From NCBI RefSeq assembly GCF_013112485.1, contig NZ_JABFHG010000001.1, positions 1 through 64,000 on the forward strand: a stretch of 64,000 nt of DNA, read 5' to 3'. The DNA comes from Roseicella sp. DB1501. GTDB lineage: Bacteria; Pseudomonadota; Alphaproteobacteria; Acetobacterales; Acetobacteraceae. The notes beneath the pieces were generated by a model that had not been told where the DNA came from, ran no database searches, and saw nothing but the letters and a program-made list of their open reading frames with translations. The position numbers were made by a program, and so were the translations under genes. Positions 45,363-54,097 of this stretch are shown here, piece by piece (the stretch's first letter is position 1; every line of letters begins with the position of its first letter).

Positions 45363-45396
45363 AGCCGTTCCCGAAACTTCGAGGGCACGGCGCCGG

Positions 45397-45621
45397 TCAG
45401 ACGCCCTGCAGCCACAAGGTGAGCTCGGCCAGCCCGCGGAAGGCCAGCAGGCTGACGATGCCGACCAGGCTCGCCTCCTGCACCGGGCCGAGGCGCCCCC
45501 AGGCGCCGCGCAGTGCCCGCAGCACCTTGCGCAACCGGCCGTACCACGGGGCTGGCGCCGCCCGGGCAGGGCGGGGAGAGGGCGGGATGGCGAAGCCGTC
45601 GAAGAGGGCCTGGGTCTGCAT
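45397..45621 (-). CDS. Small hypothetical protein with C-terminal membrane segment
   Basis: A 74-residue frame with good codon use. The middle is basic (WYGRLRKVLRALRGAWGRL) and the C-terminus hydrophobic (ASLVGIVSLLAFRGLAELTLWL), enough for one membrane helix. I do not recognise it. It sits alone between ltnD and flagellin, on the flagellin strand, ending 119 bp before the flagellin start. No strong ribosome site precedes its ATG. Could be a small membrane protein expressed with flagellin, or chance. Confidence 0.45.
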   Translation of the reverse strand: MQTQALFDGFAIPPSPRPARAAPAPWYGRLRKVLRALRGAWGRLGPVQEASLVGIVSLLAFRGLAELTLWLQGV

Positions 45622-45742
45622 GGCCCGATTGGAACAAAGAGCGAACCCCTGCGCAAGCGTTAAAGTTCACTCTCCGTTCACGGCCTGCAACAGCCTGCGG
45701 CATGGGCCGGAAACCGGCCCAGGCCATTGATTGGCTTCGTTG

Positions 45743-46639
45743 CTAGTCCTCTCGCGGCAGCCGGATCCCGGTCAGCGCCTGATAGGCGCGGATGACGAAG
45801 GCATCGTCCTTGCCGCCATGCCCCTGCGCCCGCGCCGCGACGAAGAGCTGATGCGCCTGCGCCGCCAGGGGCGCCGGGAAAGCGACGTTCCGTGCCATGT
45901 CGCCGACCAGGCCGAGATCCTTGACGAAGATGTCGACCGCCGAGCGCGGCGTCTCGTCGCCCTCCAGCACATGCGGCATGCGGTTCTCGAACATCCAGGA
46001 ATTGCCGGCAGCGCTGGTGACGATCTCGAACAGCCGCTGCGGGTCGAGGCCGGCCTTGATGCCGAGCGCCATGGCCTCGGCCGCGACGGCGATATGCACG
46101 CCGGCGAGAAGCTGGTGCACCACCTTCATGGTCGCGCCGAGGCCCGGCGCCTCGCCCAGATGCCAGACCTTCCTGGCGATGGCCTGCAGCACCGGCTGCG
46201 CCTTCGCCATCGCCGCCTCGCTGCCCGAGGCCATGACGGTCATCTGCCCGGCCCGCGCCCCGGTCGCGCCGCCGGAGACCGGGGCATCGACATAGAGGAA
46301 GCCTCGCGCCTCGGCCTCGGCGGCGAGGCGGCGGGCATCCTCCGGCGCCAGGGTGCAGGAGTTCACGATCACCGCGCCGGGCGCGAGGCGCGGCGCCACG
46401 CCCTCCGTGCTGAACAGCGCCGCCGCGGCCTGCGCCGCATTGACCACCAGCAGCAGCACCGCCTCGGTGCCCTCGGGCAGCGCGGCGGCGCTCCCGGCCG
46501 CCCGGCCGCCGGCCGCGGTGAACTCCGCCTGCGCCGCCGGCCGCGGATCGCAGCCCGCGACCTCGAGCCCCGGCGCCCGCAGCAGGTTCAGCGCCGCGCC
46601 CATGCCCATGCTGCCCAGCCCGATCACCGCGACGCGCAT
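45743..46639 (-). CDS. ltnD: L-threonate dehydrogenase-type 2-hydroxyacid dehydrogenase
   Basis: A 298-residue beta-hydroxyacid dehydrogenase. NAD loop GLGSMGMGAALNL, substrate loop DAPVSGGATGARAG, catalytic Lys172 in GATMKVVHQLLAG. The MKVVHQLLAGVHIAVAAEAMALG block and AGNSWMFENRMPHVLEGDETPRS-VDIFVKDLGLV segment mark the LtnD subgroup, which oxidises L-threonate at C2 to 2-oxotetronate. The partner kinase and isomerase genes of that pathway (otnK, otnI, otnC) are not in the window. Divergent from a SAF-domain oxidoreductase gene. Confidence 0.88.
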   Translation of the reverse strand: MRVAVIGLGSMGMGAALNLLRAPGLEVAGCDPRPAAQAEFTAAGGRAAGSAAALPEGTEAVLLLVVNAAQAAAALFSTEGVAPRLAPGAVIVNSCTLAPEDARRLAAEAEARGFLYVDAPVSGGATGARAGQMTVMASGSEAAMAKAQPVLQAIARKVWHLGEAPGLGATMKVVHQLLAGVHIAVAAEAMALGIKAGLDPQRLFEIVTSAAGNSWMFENRMPHVLEGDETPRSAVDIFVKDLGLVGDMARNVAFPAPLAAQAHQLFVAARAQGHGGKDDAFVIRAYQALTGIRLPRED

Positions 46640-46866
46640 GCCATCCTCCCCGATCCTGCCGCACGCTCCGGCCTGGCCGACCGCAGGTCAAGGCGGGCGG
46701 GCCGCGAGCGTTCCGCCGTGCGGCGATCCGGTCTAGGCTCCGGCCGCAGGCAGCCCGCGGGGCGCGCCGCAGCGATACGGGCCGCCGCGTCCGGCGCCCC
46801 CTCCCCGCCCGCCGACGGGCGCGCGGCATGGGGACCGGCCAGATGGGGCCATCGGGGGGAACGAGG

Positions 46867-48198
46867 ATGAATCTGCACAGGATGCTCCAGGCCCGGGCCG
46901 CCGCGGGCAAGCCCGTCACGGTCGGGGTGATCGGCGCCGGCAAGTTCGGCTCGATGTTCCTCGCCGCCTCGCAGCGCACGCCCGGGATGCATGTCGCCGG
47001 CATCGCCGACCTCGCCTTGCCGCGGGCGCGCGACGCCCTCGCCCGCATCGGCTGGCCGGAGGCGAAATACGCCGCGCCGGATCTCGATGCCGCGCATCGT
47101 AGCGGCGCGACGGCGCTGACCGAGGATGCGATGGCGCTGATCGCCGATCCGCGCATCGAGGTGATCGTCGAATGCACCGGCCATCCCGCCGCCGGCATCC
47201 GCCACGCGCTGGCCGCGATCGAGCACGGCAAGCACATCGTCATGGTGAATGTCGAGGCCGATGTCCTCGCCGGCCCGCTGCTGGCCGAGCGCGCCCGTGC
47301 CGCCGGCACCGTCTATTCCATGGCCTATGGCGACCAGCCCTCCCTCGTCTGCGAGATCGTCGACACGCTGCGGGCCGAGGGCTTCACGGTGGTCGCCGCC
47401 GGCAAGGGCACGAAATTCCTGCCGGAATACCATGCCAGCACGCCCGCCACGGTCTGGCGCCATTACGGGCTGACCGAGGAGCAGGCGCGGCTCGGCGGCA
47501 TGAACCCGCAGATGTTCAACTCCTTCCTCGACGGCACGAAGTCCGGCATCGAGATGGCGGCGATCGCCAATGCCACCGGCCTCGAGCCGCCGGAGGACGG
47601 CCTCGCCTTCCCGCCCTGCGGCACCCAGGACCTGCCGCGGGTCTTCGCCGGCAGCACCGGGCGGGTCGAGGTGATCTCCTCGCTCGAGCGTGACGGCCGG
47701 CCGGTGGTGGGCGACCTGCGCTGGGGCGTCTATGCGGTGTTCGAGGGCGAGACCGACTACATCCGCCGCTGCTTCTCGGAATACGGCGTCGCCACCGATC
47801 CCTCCGGCCGCTACGCGGCATTGTGGCGGCCCTATCACTTCATCGGGCTCGAACTCGGCATCTCCGTCGCCTCGGCGGCGCTGCGGCGCGAGCCCACCGG
47901 CTCCTCGGAGGCCTGGCGCGGCGATGTCGCGGCGACCGCCAAGCGCGACCTCGCGGCCGGCGAGGTGCTGGATGGCGAGGGTGGCGCCATGGTCTGGGGC
48001 AAGTGCATCCCGGCGCAGCGCTCGCTCGCCCTCGGCGCGCTGCCGATCGGCCTCGCCCATGGCGTGCCGCTGAAGCGGGCGGTGAAGGCGGGCAGCATCG
48101 TCACCGCGGCCGATGTGGCGCTCGACGAGGCCGCCGAGGCGGTGCGCATCCGCCGCGCCATGGAGCAGGCGGCGCGGCCGGCCAGGGCGGCGGAGTAG
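46867..48198 (+). CDS. Homoserine-dehydrogenase-like oxidoreductase with SAF domain
   Basis: A 443-residue protein. N-terminal Rossmann domain (VGVIGAGKFGSMFLAASQRTPG), a Gfo/Idh or homoserine dehydrogenase-like middle (VECTGHPAAGIRHALAAIEHGKHIVMVNVEADVLAG), and a C-terminal SAF-type domain (ALPIGLAHGVPLKRAVKAGSIVTAADVALDE), a fold shared with FlgA and sugar-acid dehydratases. The SAF part often causes mis-annotation as a flagellar protein; nearby flagellin is coincidence. Likely acts on a sugar acid or related carbonyl. ATG at 46867 has GAGG five bases before. Convergent with MmgE/PrpD. Confidence 0.85.
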   Translation: MNLHRMLQARAAAGKPVTVGVIGAGKFGSMFLAASQRTPGMHVAGIADLALPRARDALARIGWPEAKYAAPDLDAAHRSGATALTEDAMALIADPRIEVIVECTGHPAAGIRHALAAIEHGKHIVMVNVEADVLAGPLLAERARAAGTVYSMAYGDQPSLVCEIVDTLRAEGFTVVAAGKGTKFLPEYHASTPATVWRHYGLTEEQARLGGMNPQMFNSFLDGTKSGIEMAAIANATGLEPPEDGLAFPPCGTQDLPRVFAGSTGRVEVISSLERDGRPVVGDLRWGVYAVFEGETDYIRRCFSEYGVATDPSGRYAALWRPYHFIGLELGISVASAALRREPTGSSEAWRGDVAATAKRDLAAGEVLDGEGGAMVWGKCIPAQRSLALGALPIGLAHGVPLKRAVKAGSIVTAADVALDEAAEAVRIRRAMEQAARPARAAE

Positions 48199-48214
48199 CC
48201 GCCCGGCGCTCCGC

Positions 48215-49492
48215 TCAGGGCCTGAAGGCGGCGAAGAGGGCGGCGGCCCGCGGCAGGCGATCGGGGTGCCGCGCCATCGCCCAGAGCTCGTCCCAGCGGG
48301 CGCCGAAGCCAGGCTCGACGCAGCGGCGGAATTTCTCCCGCAGCGCCGCCTCCGGATGCGGCCGGTCGGGATCGCCCGGCGTGCCGATCACCTCGCGCCG
48401 GCGCACCGTGCCATCGGCGAGGCGGAGCGCCAGGCGGCAGACCCGCTCGCCGGGCTGGCGCGCCGTCAGCGCCGGGTCGTGCCGCAGCACCACCCGGGCG
48501 GCGAGGGCGCGGATCGCCGGATCGGCGATGGCCTCGGGCGCGAAATCCTCGATCCAGGCATCGCCGCGCAGGATCCGCGTCGCCACGGCGAAGGGGATGG
48601 AGAAGCGGCCGGCGATGGGGGTCGCCGGCGCCTGCTCGGCGAGCAGCGAGGCGGAATGGAAGGTCTCGACCTCGATCGCCGCGATGGCCTCGGGCGCGAC
48701 CGGCGCCTCGGCCAGCAGCGCCTCGATCGCCTCCAGCGCGCCCTGGGTCTCGCGGCAGCAGGCCTGCCGCTTCAGGAAGCTCTCGAGGATGAACCAGCGG
48801 CCGGCGCCGGCCGCGTAGGCGGCGGCGTCCCAGGCCTCGCCGATCACCTGGCCGAAGACCACCGGGATGCCCCCCGGCTCGCCGGTGATGCCGGCCTCGG
48901 CCAGGTCGACCGCCAGCAGCCCGTTCTGCGCCGCCGCCCCGGCATAGACGTTGCGCACGGAGCCGCCGCGCAGCGAGGCGGTGGCGCTGGTGGCGAGGCC
49001 GAGGCTGGCGGCGAGGTCGAGCACCCGCCGCGTCATCGCCGCGTCATGGCCGCGCAGGCTGGCCACCGCCGCGGCGGCGCCGACCACGCCCCAGGTGCCG
49101 TGCGGATGCGCCGCCGGCCGCAGCCGCATGGCCTGGCCGATGCGCGACCCCGCCTCGTAGCCGCGGATGCAGGCGGTCAGCAGCGCCTCTCCGCCGCAGT
49201 CCCGCGCCGCCGCCTCGGCCAGGGCCGGGGCGATGGCATGGATCGCCGGATGCCCGCCAGCCGGGTAGTTGCCCTCGTCGAGCTCGACCGCCGTGCCGGC
49301 AAGGCCGGTGAGGAAGGCGGCCATGGGCGGCGCCGCCGCGGCCGCCGCACCGAGCAGCGGCACGCCGCCGGTCGCGTGCCGGGCGGTCATGGCCCGCAGC
49401 TCCGGCTCGCGGTGCCCGGCCAGGATGGCGCCGAGCGTATCGGCGAGGATCAGGCCCGCATGGTCGCGGACCGGCTGGGGGATCGGCTGCAT
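48215..49492 (-). CDS. MmgE/PrpD family protein
   Basis: A 425-residue MmgE/PrpD-fold protein, the group that includes 2-methylcitrate dehydratase and cis-aconitate decarboxylase. Seen: DTLGAILAGHREPELRAM near the start, DEGNYPAGGHPAIHAIAPALA (active-site Asp and His region), GYEAGSRIGQAM, and KRQACCRETQGALEAI, where the usual catalytic Lys-Tyr-xx-Cys context is modified. ATG 49492 preferred over an upstream TTG. Last gene of the protocatechuate set; perhaps dehydrates or isomerises a tricarboxylic acid, unknown. Confidence 0.87.
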   Translation of the reverse strand: MQPIPQPVRDHAGLILADTLGAILAGHREPELRAMTARHATGGVPLLGAAAAAAPPMAAFLTGLAGTAVELDEGNYPAGGHPAIHAIAPALAEAAARDCGGEALLTACIRGYEAGSRIGQAMRLRPAAHPHGTWGVVGAAAAVASLRGHDAAMTRRVLDLAASLGLATSATASLRGGSVRNVYAGAAAQNGLLAVDLAEAGITGEPGGIPVVFGQVIGEAWDAAAYAAGAGRWFILESFLKRQACCRETQGALEAIEALLAEAPVAPEAIAAIEVETFHSASLLAEQAPATPIAGRFSIPFAVATRILRGDAWIEDFAPEAIADPAIRALAARVVLRHDPALTARQPGERVCRLALRLADGTVRRREVIGTPGDPDRPHPEAALREKFRRCVEPGFGARWDELWAMARHPDRLPRAAALFAAFRP

Positions 49493-49558
49493 GGCGCGAG
49501 GCTCGCCGCTCGGCGCCGGCAGCGCAAGCTCAGGCAAGGCAGGGGACGGGGCGCGTGG

Positions 49559-51421
49559 TCATGGCGCCCGGTGGCGCGACTGCGCCGCCATCCGCACCGC
49601 CGCATTGGGCGCGCCGTACTGGTCGTAGCCGCCGCGGCGCTCGACCACCTCGAAGAAGAAGCGGTCCTGGAAGGTCCGGCTGTAGGCGTGCAGGAAGCTG
49701 CCCGACGAACCGTCCTGGTCGTAGAGCAGGTGCCCCCGCCGCAGGGAGGCGAGGCGCGCCTCCTCCAGCCCGAATTGGGCCTCGAGGTCGTCGTAGTAGT
49801 TCTCCGGGATGTCGAGCAGCGGCGCCGCCGGCATGGCGGCGACCAGCGCCGCGGCATCCGGCGTGGCGAAGGCGATGTGATGCACGCCGGCCCCGGCATA
49901 GGCGGAGACGAAGCGCCCCGTGGTGGTCTGCCGGCTCTCCGAGACGTTCAGCGGCAGGCGGATGCTGCGCTCGGGCGAGGAGAGGGTGCGGCTGCGGACG
50001 ATGCCGAAGGGATCTGGCAATTCCAGCATCGGCTCCGACTGCAGGCCGAAGACGCTGCGGTAGAAGAGCACGAAGCCGTCGAGATGGGTGGGGGCCAGCG
50101 CCTGCACCACATGGTCGATGCCGCTGAAGGGCGGCGGGCCGCCGGCGCCCGGCCGCAGTGCGAAATCATCCGCCCAGATATCCGTGCCGGTGCGCACCAG
50201 GTAGATCAGCGTGCCGTCCGGCGCGCGGATCGCCGGGATGCGCTGCTCCCCCTCCCCCACCGGCTCCTGCCAGGCGGGGCTGAGCAGGGCGCGGGCGCGG
50301 GCGAGCGCGCGGTCCGGCTCGTCGACCCGCAGCGCCATGGCGCAGACCGCGGGGCCGAACATCTCGAACCGCTCGGCGGCGGCGCTGTCGGGCTCGCTGT
50401 TCAGCACCAGGTTGACGCCGCCCTGGCGCTGCAGCTCCACCGCCTTCGAGCGGTGCCGGCCGGCACGGTGGAAGCCGAGCCTGCCGAGGAAGCTGCCGAG
50501 TTCGGCACGGGCGGGCTCGTCCACCGCGAATTCCACGAATTCGATGCCGTCCAGCACCGGCGCGGCCGGCAGCGGCGCCGCCGGCATGCTGGCCGACGCG
50601 GCTTCTGCCCGCACCGCGTCGTCCAGCCAGATCAGGCTGCGCAGCGCGTCACGGGCGATGCGGCGGACCGGCGCGGCGCGGAACTCGTCGTTGAAGATCT
50701 CGAGCGAGACCGGCCCGCGATAGCCGGCGCGCAGGACGTCGCGGAGGAAATCCGCGACCGGCAGCTCGCCCTGGCCAGGGAAGAGGCGGAAATGCCGGCT
50801 CCAGGAGAGCACGTCCATGTCGAGCTTCGGCGCATCGGCGAGCTGCAGGAAGAACAGCTTCTCCGCCGGCACCGCCCCCAGCCCCGCGAGGTCGTCGCCG
50901 CGCGACAGGGTGTGGAAGCTGTCGAGGATGAGGCCGAGGGCGGGGTGATCGGCCGCGCGCAGGATGTCCCAGGCCTGGCGCCAGAGGCTCACCTGCCGGC
51001 CCCAGGCCAGCGCCTCGTAGCCGACGCGCAGCCCGCGCCGGGCGGCGCGCTCGGCCATCTCCCGCAGGTCGGCGGCGGCGCGCTCCGGCTCCGGTAGCGT
51101 CGCCGCCTGGGTGTTGCTGCAGACCAGGATCAGCTCGGCGCCGAGCGCCTGCATGGTGTCGAATTTCCGCTCCGCGCGGTCGAGGTTGCGGCGCCGGATG
51201 GGCTCCGGCATCGCCTCGAAGTCGCGGAAGGGCTGGTAGATGCTTACGGCGAGGCCGAGGTCCCGGCAGAGCCGGCCGACCTCCTCCGGCGAGCCGTCAT
51301 AGGTCAGCAGGTCGTTCTCGAAGATCTCGACGCCCTGGAAGCCGATGGCGGCCGCGGCCTCCAGCTTGTCCGGCAGGGCGCCGCTCAGACAGACGGTGGC
51401 GATCGATTTCGGCAGCGGCAT
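49559..51421 (-). CDS. quiC: 3-dehydroshikimate dehydratase fused to HPPD-like domain
   Basis: A 620-residue two-domain protein. Residues ~1-270 are a sugar-isomerase TIM barrel (SIATVCLSGALPDKLEAAAAIGFQGVEIFENDL, GYEALAWGRQ, LILDSFHTLSRGDD) as in QuiC/AsbF, which converts 3-dehydroshikimate to protocatechuate. Residues ~285-610 are two vicinal-oxygen-chelate repeats like 4-hydroxyphenylpyruvate dioxygenase, with metal ligands in GIDHVVQAL, GVHHIAFAT and FFFEVVER. Such fusions are known as bacterial dehydroshikimate dehydratases. ATG 51421 has GGGAGG. Downstream of pcaHG, which use its product. Confidence 0.92.
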   Translation of the reverse strand: MPLPKSIATVCLSGALPDKLEAAAAIGFQGVEIFENDLLTYDGSPEEVGRLCRDLGLAVSIYQPFRDFEAMPEPIRRRNLDRAERKFDTMQALGAELILVCSNTQAATLPEPERAAADLREMAERAARRGLRVGYEALAWGRQVSLWRQAWDILRAADHPALGLILDSFHTLSRGDDLAGLGAVPAEKLFFLQLADAPKLDMDVLSWSRHFRLFPGQGELPVADFLRDVLRAGYRGPVSLEIFNDEFRAAPVRRIARDALRSLIWLDDAVRAEAASASMPAAPLPAAPVLDGIEFVEFAVDEPARAELGSFLGRLGFHRAGRHRSKAVELQRQGGVNLVLNSEPDSAAAERFEMFGPAVCAMALRVDEPDRALARARALLSPAWQEPVGEGEQRIPAIRAPDGTLIYLVRTGTDIWADDFALRPGAGGPPPFSGIDHVVQALAPTHLDGFVLFYRSVFGLQSEPMLELPDPFGIVRSRTLSSPERSIRLPLNVSESRQTTTGRFVSAYAGAGVHHIAFATPDAAALVAAMPAAPLLDIPENYYDDLEAQFGLEEARLASLRRGHLLYDQDGSSGSFLHAYSRTFQDRFFFEVVERRGGYDQYGAPNAAVRMAAQSRHRAP

Positions 51422-51491
51422 CCCTGGCCTCCCGGTCAGCCTGCAGGCCCGGGCCTGTGGGCTCGGACTGGCACCCTGGTGCAATATCAGC

Positions 51492-51571
51492 GGACCGGTC
51501 GCCAGACCGGTCCGAGGCCCCGAACGGGGCCCGCCGCAGGTGCGGCGCAGCCAGGCAAGCCGGAGGCTTGC
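51492..51571. repeat. Three consecutive perfect hairpins between pcaG and quiC
   Basis: GGACCGGTC-GCCA-GACCGGTCC (51492-51513, 9-bp arms), GGCCCC-GAAC-GGGGCC (51516-51531, 6-bp arms) and GCAAGCC-GGA-GGCTTGC (51555-51571, 7-bp arms) fill most of the 175-bp gap. They could end or attenuate transcription after pcaG, or the first palindrome could be an operator for a quiC promoter. No T-run follows any of them. Confidence 0.6.
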
Positions 51572-51596
51572 GCCCGGCGCCTGAGGGCACGCGATC

Positions 51597-52118
51597 TCAA
51601 ACCTCGAGGAAGATCGTCTCGCCCTCGCCCTGCAGCCGGATGTCGAGCGTCCAGCTTCCGGAGCCGGCGGGCCGGGCGATCAGCGTCGCGCGCTCGGCCG
51701 GGTCCGCGATGGCAGCGAGCAGCGGATCGGTCTCGTTCAGCGCCTCGCCCTCGAAATAGAGCCGGGTGCGCAGCGCCGTCATCAGCCCGCGCGCCAGCAG
51801 CACCACCGAGAGATGCGGCGCCTGGGTCTGGTTGCCGAGGCCGGGCACCGCCTCCGGCTTCACGGTGACGAAGCGGAAGCGTCCCTCGCCATCGGTCGCG
51901 GCGCGGCCATAGCCGGGGAAATGCTCGTCGGCCGGCGGGCTCGACTGCCAGATCTCGACCGCGGCGTCGCTGACCGGCGCGCCCTCGCCATCGGTGACGC
52001 GGCCGGTGACGGTGATGCGCTCGCCCTCGGCGCCGAAGCGCGTCAGGTCGGCCCATTCCGCATGCTCGATCAGGTGCCAGTAGGGGCCGATGGTCTGGCT
52101 GGCGGTGGCGGCGGGCAT
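51597..52118 (-). CDS. pcaG: Protocatechuate 3,4-dioxygenase alpha subunit
   Basis: A 173-residue alpha subunit of the intradiol ring-cleavage enzyme. Family start TASQTIGPYWHLIEHAEWADL, core VTGRVTDGEGAPVSDAAVEIWQSSP, and LSVVLLARGLMTALRTRLYFEGEA are visible. As in other PcaG chains the iron ligands are missing; it shapes the site provided by PcaH. It is ~25 residues shorter than typical PcaG but has both termini. The ATG overlaps the pcaH stop by one base (TGATG), with GGAGG spaced seven. Confidence 0.93.
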   Translation of the reverse strand: MPAATASQTIGPYWHLIEHAEWADLTRFGAEGERITVTGRVTDGEGAPVSDAAVEIWQSSPPADEHFPGYGRAATDGEGRFRFVTVKPEAVPGLGNQTQAPHLSVVLLARGLMTALRTRLYFEGEALNETDPLLAAIADPAERATLIARPAGSGSWTLDIRLQGEGETIFLEV

Positions 52119-52831
52119 CAATGCGCCTCCCCGTCCTCGAAGGGCGTCGCGCCGCGGCCGCGCAGCACGATGTCGAAGCGGTAGCCGAGCGCCCATTCCG
52201 GCTCGGTGACGTCGAGGTCGAAGCGGCTCACCAGCCGCTCCCGCGCCCCGGCATCGCTGACGGCGTGGTAGATCGGGTCGAATTCCAGCAGCGGGTCGCC
52301 GGGGAAATACATCTGGGTGATCAGCCGCTGCGCGAAGCCGCTGCCGAAGAGCGAGAAATGGATGTGCACCGGCCGCCAGGCATTGTGGTGGTTGCGCCAG
52401 GGATAGGCGCCCGGCTTGATGGTGACGAAGCGGTAGTGTCCCTCGGCATCGGTGAAGACGCGTCCCTCGCCGGGGAAGTTCGGATCGGCCGGCGCGTCGT
52501 GGGTGTCGCGCGGATGCGCGTAGCGGCCCGCGGCATTGGCCTGCCAGAGCTCGATCATGGTGTTCGGCACCGGGCGGCCATCCTCGTCGGTGACCCGGCC
52601 AGCGACGATGATCCGCTCGCCGAGCGGCGCCGCCTTCCCCTGCCGGGTCATGTCGGCGATCTCGGGGAAGAGCGCGCGCGTGAAGGCCGGCCCGGTCGTC
52701 TCGCTCACCGTCTGGGCCAGGCGCCGCAGGGGCCGGTTCGGATGGCGCAGGCGCGTGCTGCCATAGGCCGCATGGTCGAGCGGCGGCTGGGTGCCGGCCT
52801 GGAAGGGCCGGAAGGGCACGGGATCCGACAT
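52118..52831 (-). CDS. pcaH: Protocatechuate 3,4-dioxygenase beta subunit
   Basis: A 237-residue iron-binding beta subunit. The Fe(III) ligands are present: Tyr104 (GRYAHPRD), Tyr143 (GAYPWRN), His156 and His158 (RPVHIHFS). With PcaG it cleaves protocatechuate to 3-carboxy-cis,cis-muconate in the beta-ketoadipate route; the following enzymes pcaB, pcaC and pcaD are not in this window. The N-terminal FRPFQAGTQPPLDHAAYGSTRLRHPNRP is typical. Operon order pcaH-pcaG, preceded 163 bp upstream by a Bug-type binding protein. Confidence 0.95.
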   Translation of the reverse strand: MSDPVPFRPFQAGTQPPLDHAAYGSTRLRHPNRPLRRLAQTVSETTGPAFTRALFPEIADMTRQGKAAPLGERIIVAGRVTDEDGRPVPNTMIELWQANAAGRYAHPRDTHDAPADPNFPGEGRVFTDAEGHYRFVTIKPGAYPWRNHHNAWRPVHIHFSLFGSGFAQRLITQMYFPGDPLLEFDPIYHAVSDAGARERLVSRFDLDVTEPEWALGYRFDIVLRGRGATPFEDGEAH

Positions 52832-52994
52832 GCGTGGTCTCCTCCTCTTCGGCGCGATTGCGCCGGGCTTCTCGACGGCGCAGGGGTGCCGGGTTGGCGC
52901 CGAACCCCTGTCGCCTTAACGCGCGGCGGCCCGAAACGCGGCGGGCCCGCCTCCCGACCCCGGCCTCCCGATCCGCGGCCTGCCGGGCCGCCGC

Positions 52995-53972
52995 CTATTC
53001 CAGCGTGATGCCGCGCGAGCGGATCACCTCGCCCCATTTCGCGCTCTCCGCCGCCAGTTGCTCCGGCCAGGCCTCCGGCGTGCCGATATCAGGGAAGATG
53101 GAGCCGTTGCGGAGCTTCTCCACCACCTCGGGCTGGCGCAGCGCCGTGGCCTTGGCGGCGGCAAGGGCGCGGATGATCGGCGCCGGCGTGCCCGCGGGAG
53201 CGAGCAACGCGAAATCCGAGGAGCATTCGTAGCCCGGATAGCCGCTCTCGGCGATGGTCGGGATCGCCGGCGCCAGCGGGTTGCGCTGCGGCGAGGAGAC
53301 GCCGAGGGCGGTGACCTGCTTGCTGGCGATCAGCGGCAGCGCCGTCACCGCATCGACGAAGGCCATCTCCACCTCGCCGGCGATCAGCGCCTGCACGGCG
53401 GGGGCGCCGCCGCGATAGGTGACGTTCTGCACCTCGATCCCGGCCGAGCGGAGGAAGAGCTCCGTCGCCAGATGCGCGGAGGAGCCAGCCCCGGAGGAGG
53501 CGTAGGAGAGCTTGCCCGGCTGCTTCTTCGCCAGCGCGACGAGCGCCCCGATATCGGCGAGGCCGAGCTTCGGGGTGACGCAGAGGAAGATGGGCGTGGT
53601 GGCGACCCGGCCGATGCCGGCGAAGGCCTTCTCGTCGTCATAGCCGCGCTGCGGGAAGAGGTGGCGCGCCATGGCATAGGTCGAGTTCACGCCGAGCAGC
53701 AGAGTGTAGCCGTCCGGCCGGGCGCGGGCGACCGAGGCATGGCCGATGGTGCCGCTGGCGCCGGGGCGGTTGTCCACCACCACATTGCCGGGCAGCGCCG
53801 CCGACATGCCCTGGGCGAGGACGCGGGCGACGAAATCCGTCGAGCCGCCCGGCGCCCAGGCGACGACGAGGGTGACGGGTCGGCTGCCGGGATAGTCCTC
53901 GGCGGCGGCGGGGCGCGCGGCGAGGCCGAGCAGGGCGGCTGCGGCGCCGAACTGGCGGCGAGTGATGCTCAT
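52995..53972 (-). CDS. Bug/TctC-type periplasmic substrate-binding protein (second)
   Basis: A 325-residue Bug-family receptor. Signal peptide 1-24 with twin arginines (SITRRQFGAAAALLGLAARPAAAE), so Tat export is likely. Mature start YPGSRPVTLVVAWAPGGSTDFVAR and DNRPGASGTIGH are family hallmarks. AAGGAGGA ribosome site. No TctA/TctB genes are adjacent. Heading the protocatechuate/quinate operon, it may bind an aromatic acid, quinate or shikimate; inference from context only. Divergent from the shikimate dehydrogenase gene over a palindrome. Confidence 0.9.
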   Translation of the reverse strand: MSITRRQFGAAAALLGLAARPAAAEDYPGSRPVTLVVAWAPGGSTDFVARVLAQGMSAALPGNVVVDNRPGASGTIGHASVARARPDGYTLLLGVNSTYAMARHLFPQRGYDDEKAFAGIGRVATTPIFLCVTPKLGLADIGALVALAKKQPGKLSYASSGAGSSAHLATELFLRSAGIEVQNVTYRGGAPAVQALIAGEVEMAFVDAVTALPLIASKQVTALGVSSPQRNPLAPAIPTIAESGYPGYECSSDFALLAPAGTPAPIIRALAAAKATALRQPEVVEKLRNGSIFPDIGTPEAWPEQLAAESAKWGEVIRSRGITLE

Positions 53973-54041
53973 GGCGTCCTCCTTCTTGTCCCTCGGGGCT
54001 TGTCTCGCGCGGGCCAGCCCGGCCAGGACGCGGCGTTGACG

Positions 54042-54061
54042 TGTACGTACCAGATAGTACA
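54042..54061. promoter_or_regulatory. Palindromic operator candidate, tctC-aroE divergent promoter
   Basis: TGTAC-N10-GTACA, with an internal GTACGTAC palindrome and GTAC-CAGATA-GTAC, sits in the only AT-richer part of the 125-bp divergent gap, 36 bp before the shikimate dehydrogenase ATG and about 70 bp before the binding-protein gene. The repeated GTAC units suggest a dimeric regulator controlling both sides. No dedicated regulator gene for it is adjacent except the TetR at 54987. Confidence 0.5.
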
Positions 54062-54097
54062 TAAACCTCGCAAGCACCAAATCCGGAGCCGCATGCG

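Noticed and set aside
46867-48198. SAF-domain protein as a flagellar P-ring chaperone FlgA
   Set aside because: The SAF fold is shared, but the N-terminal Rossmann domain, length and the catabolic neighbour rule out FlgA despite nearby flagellin.
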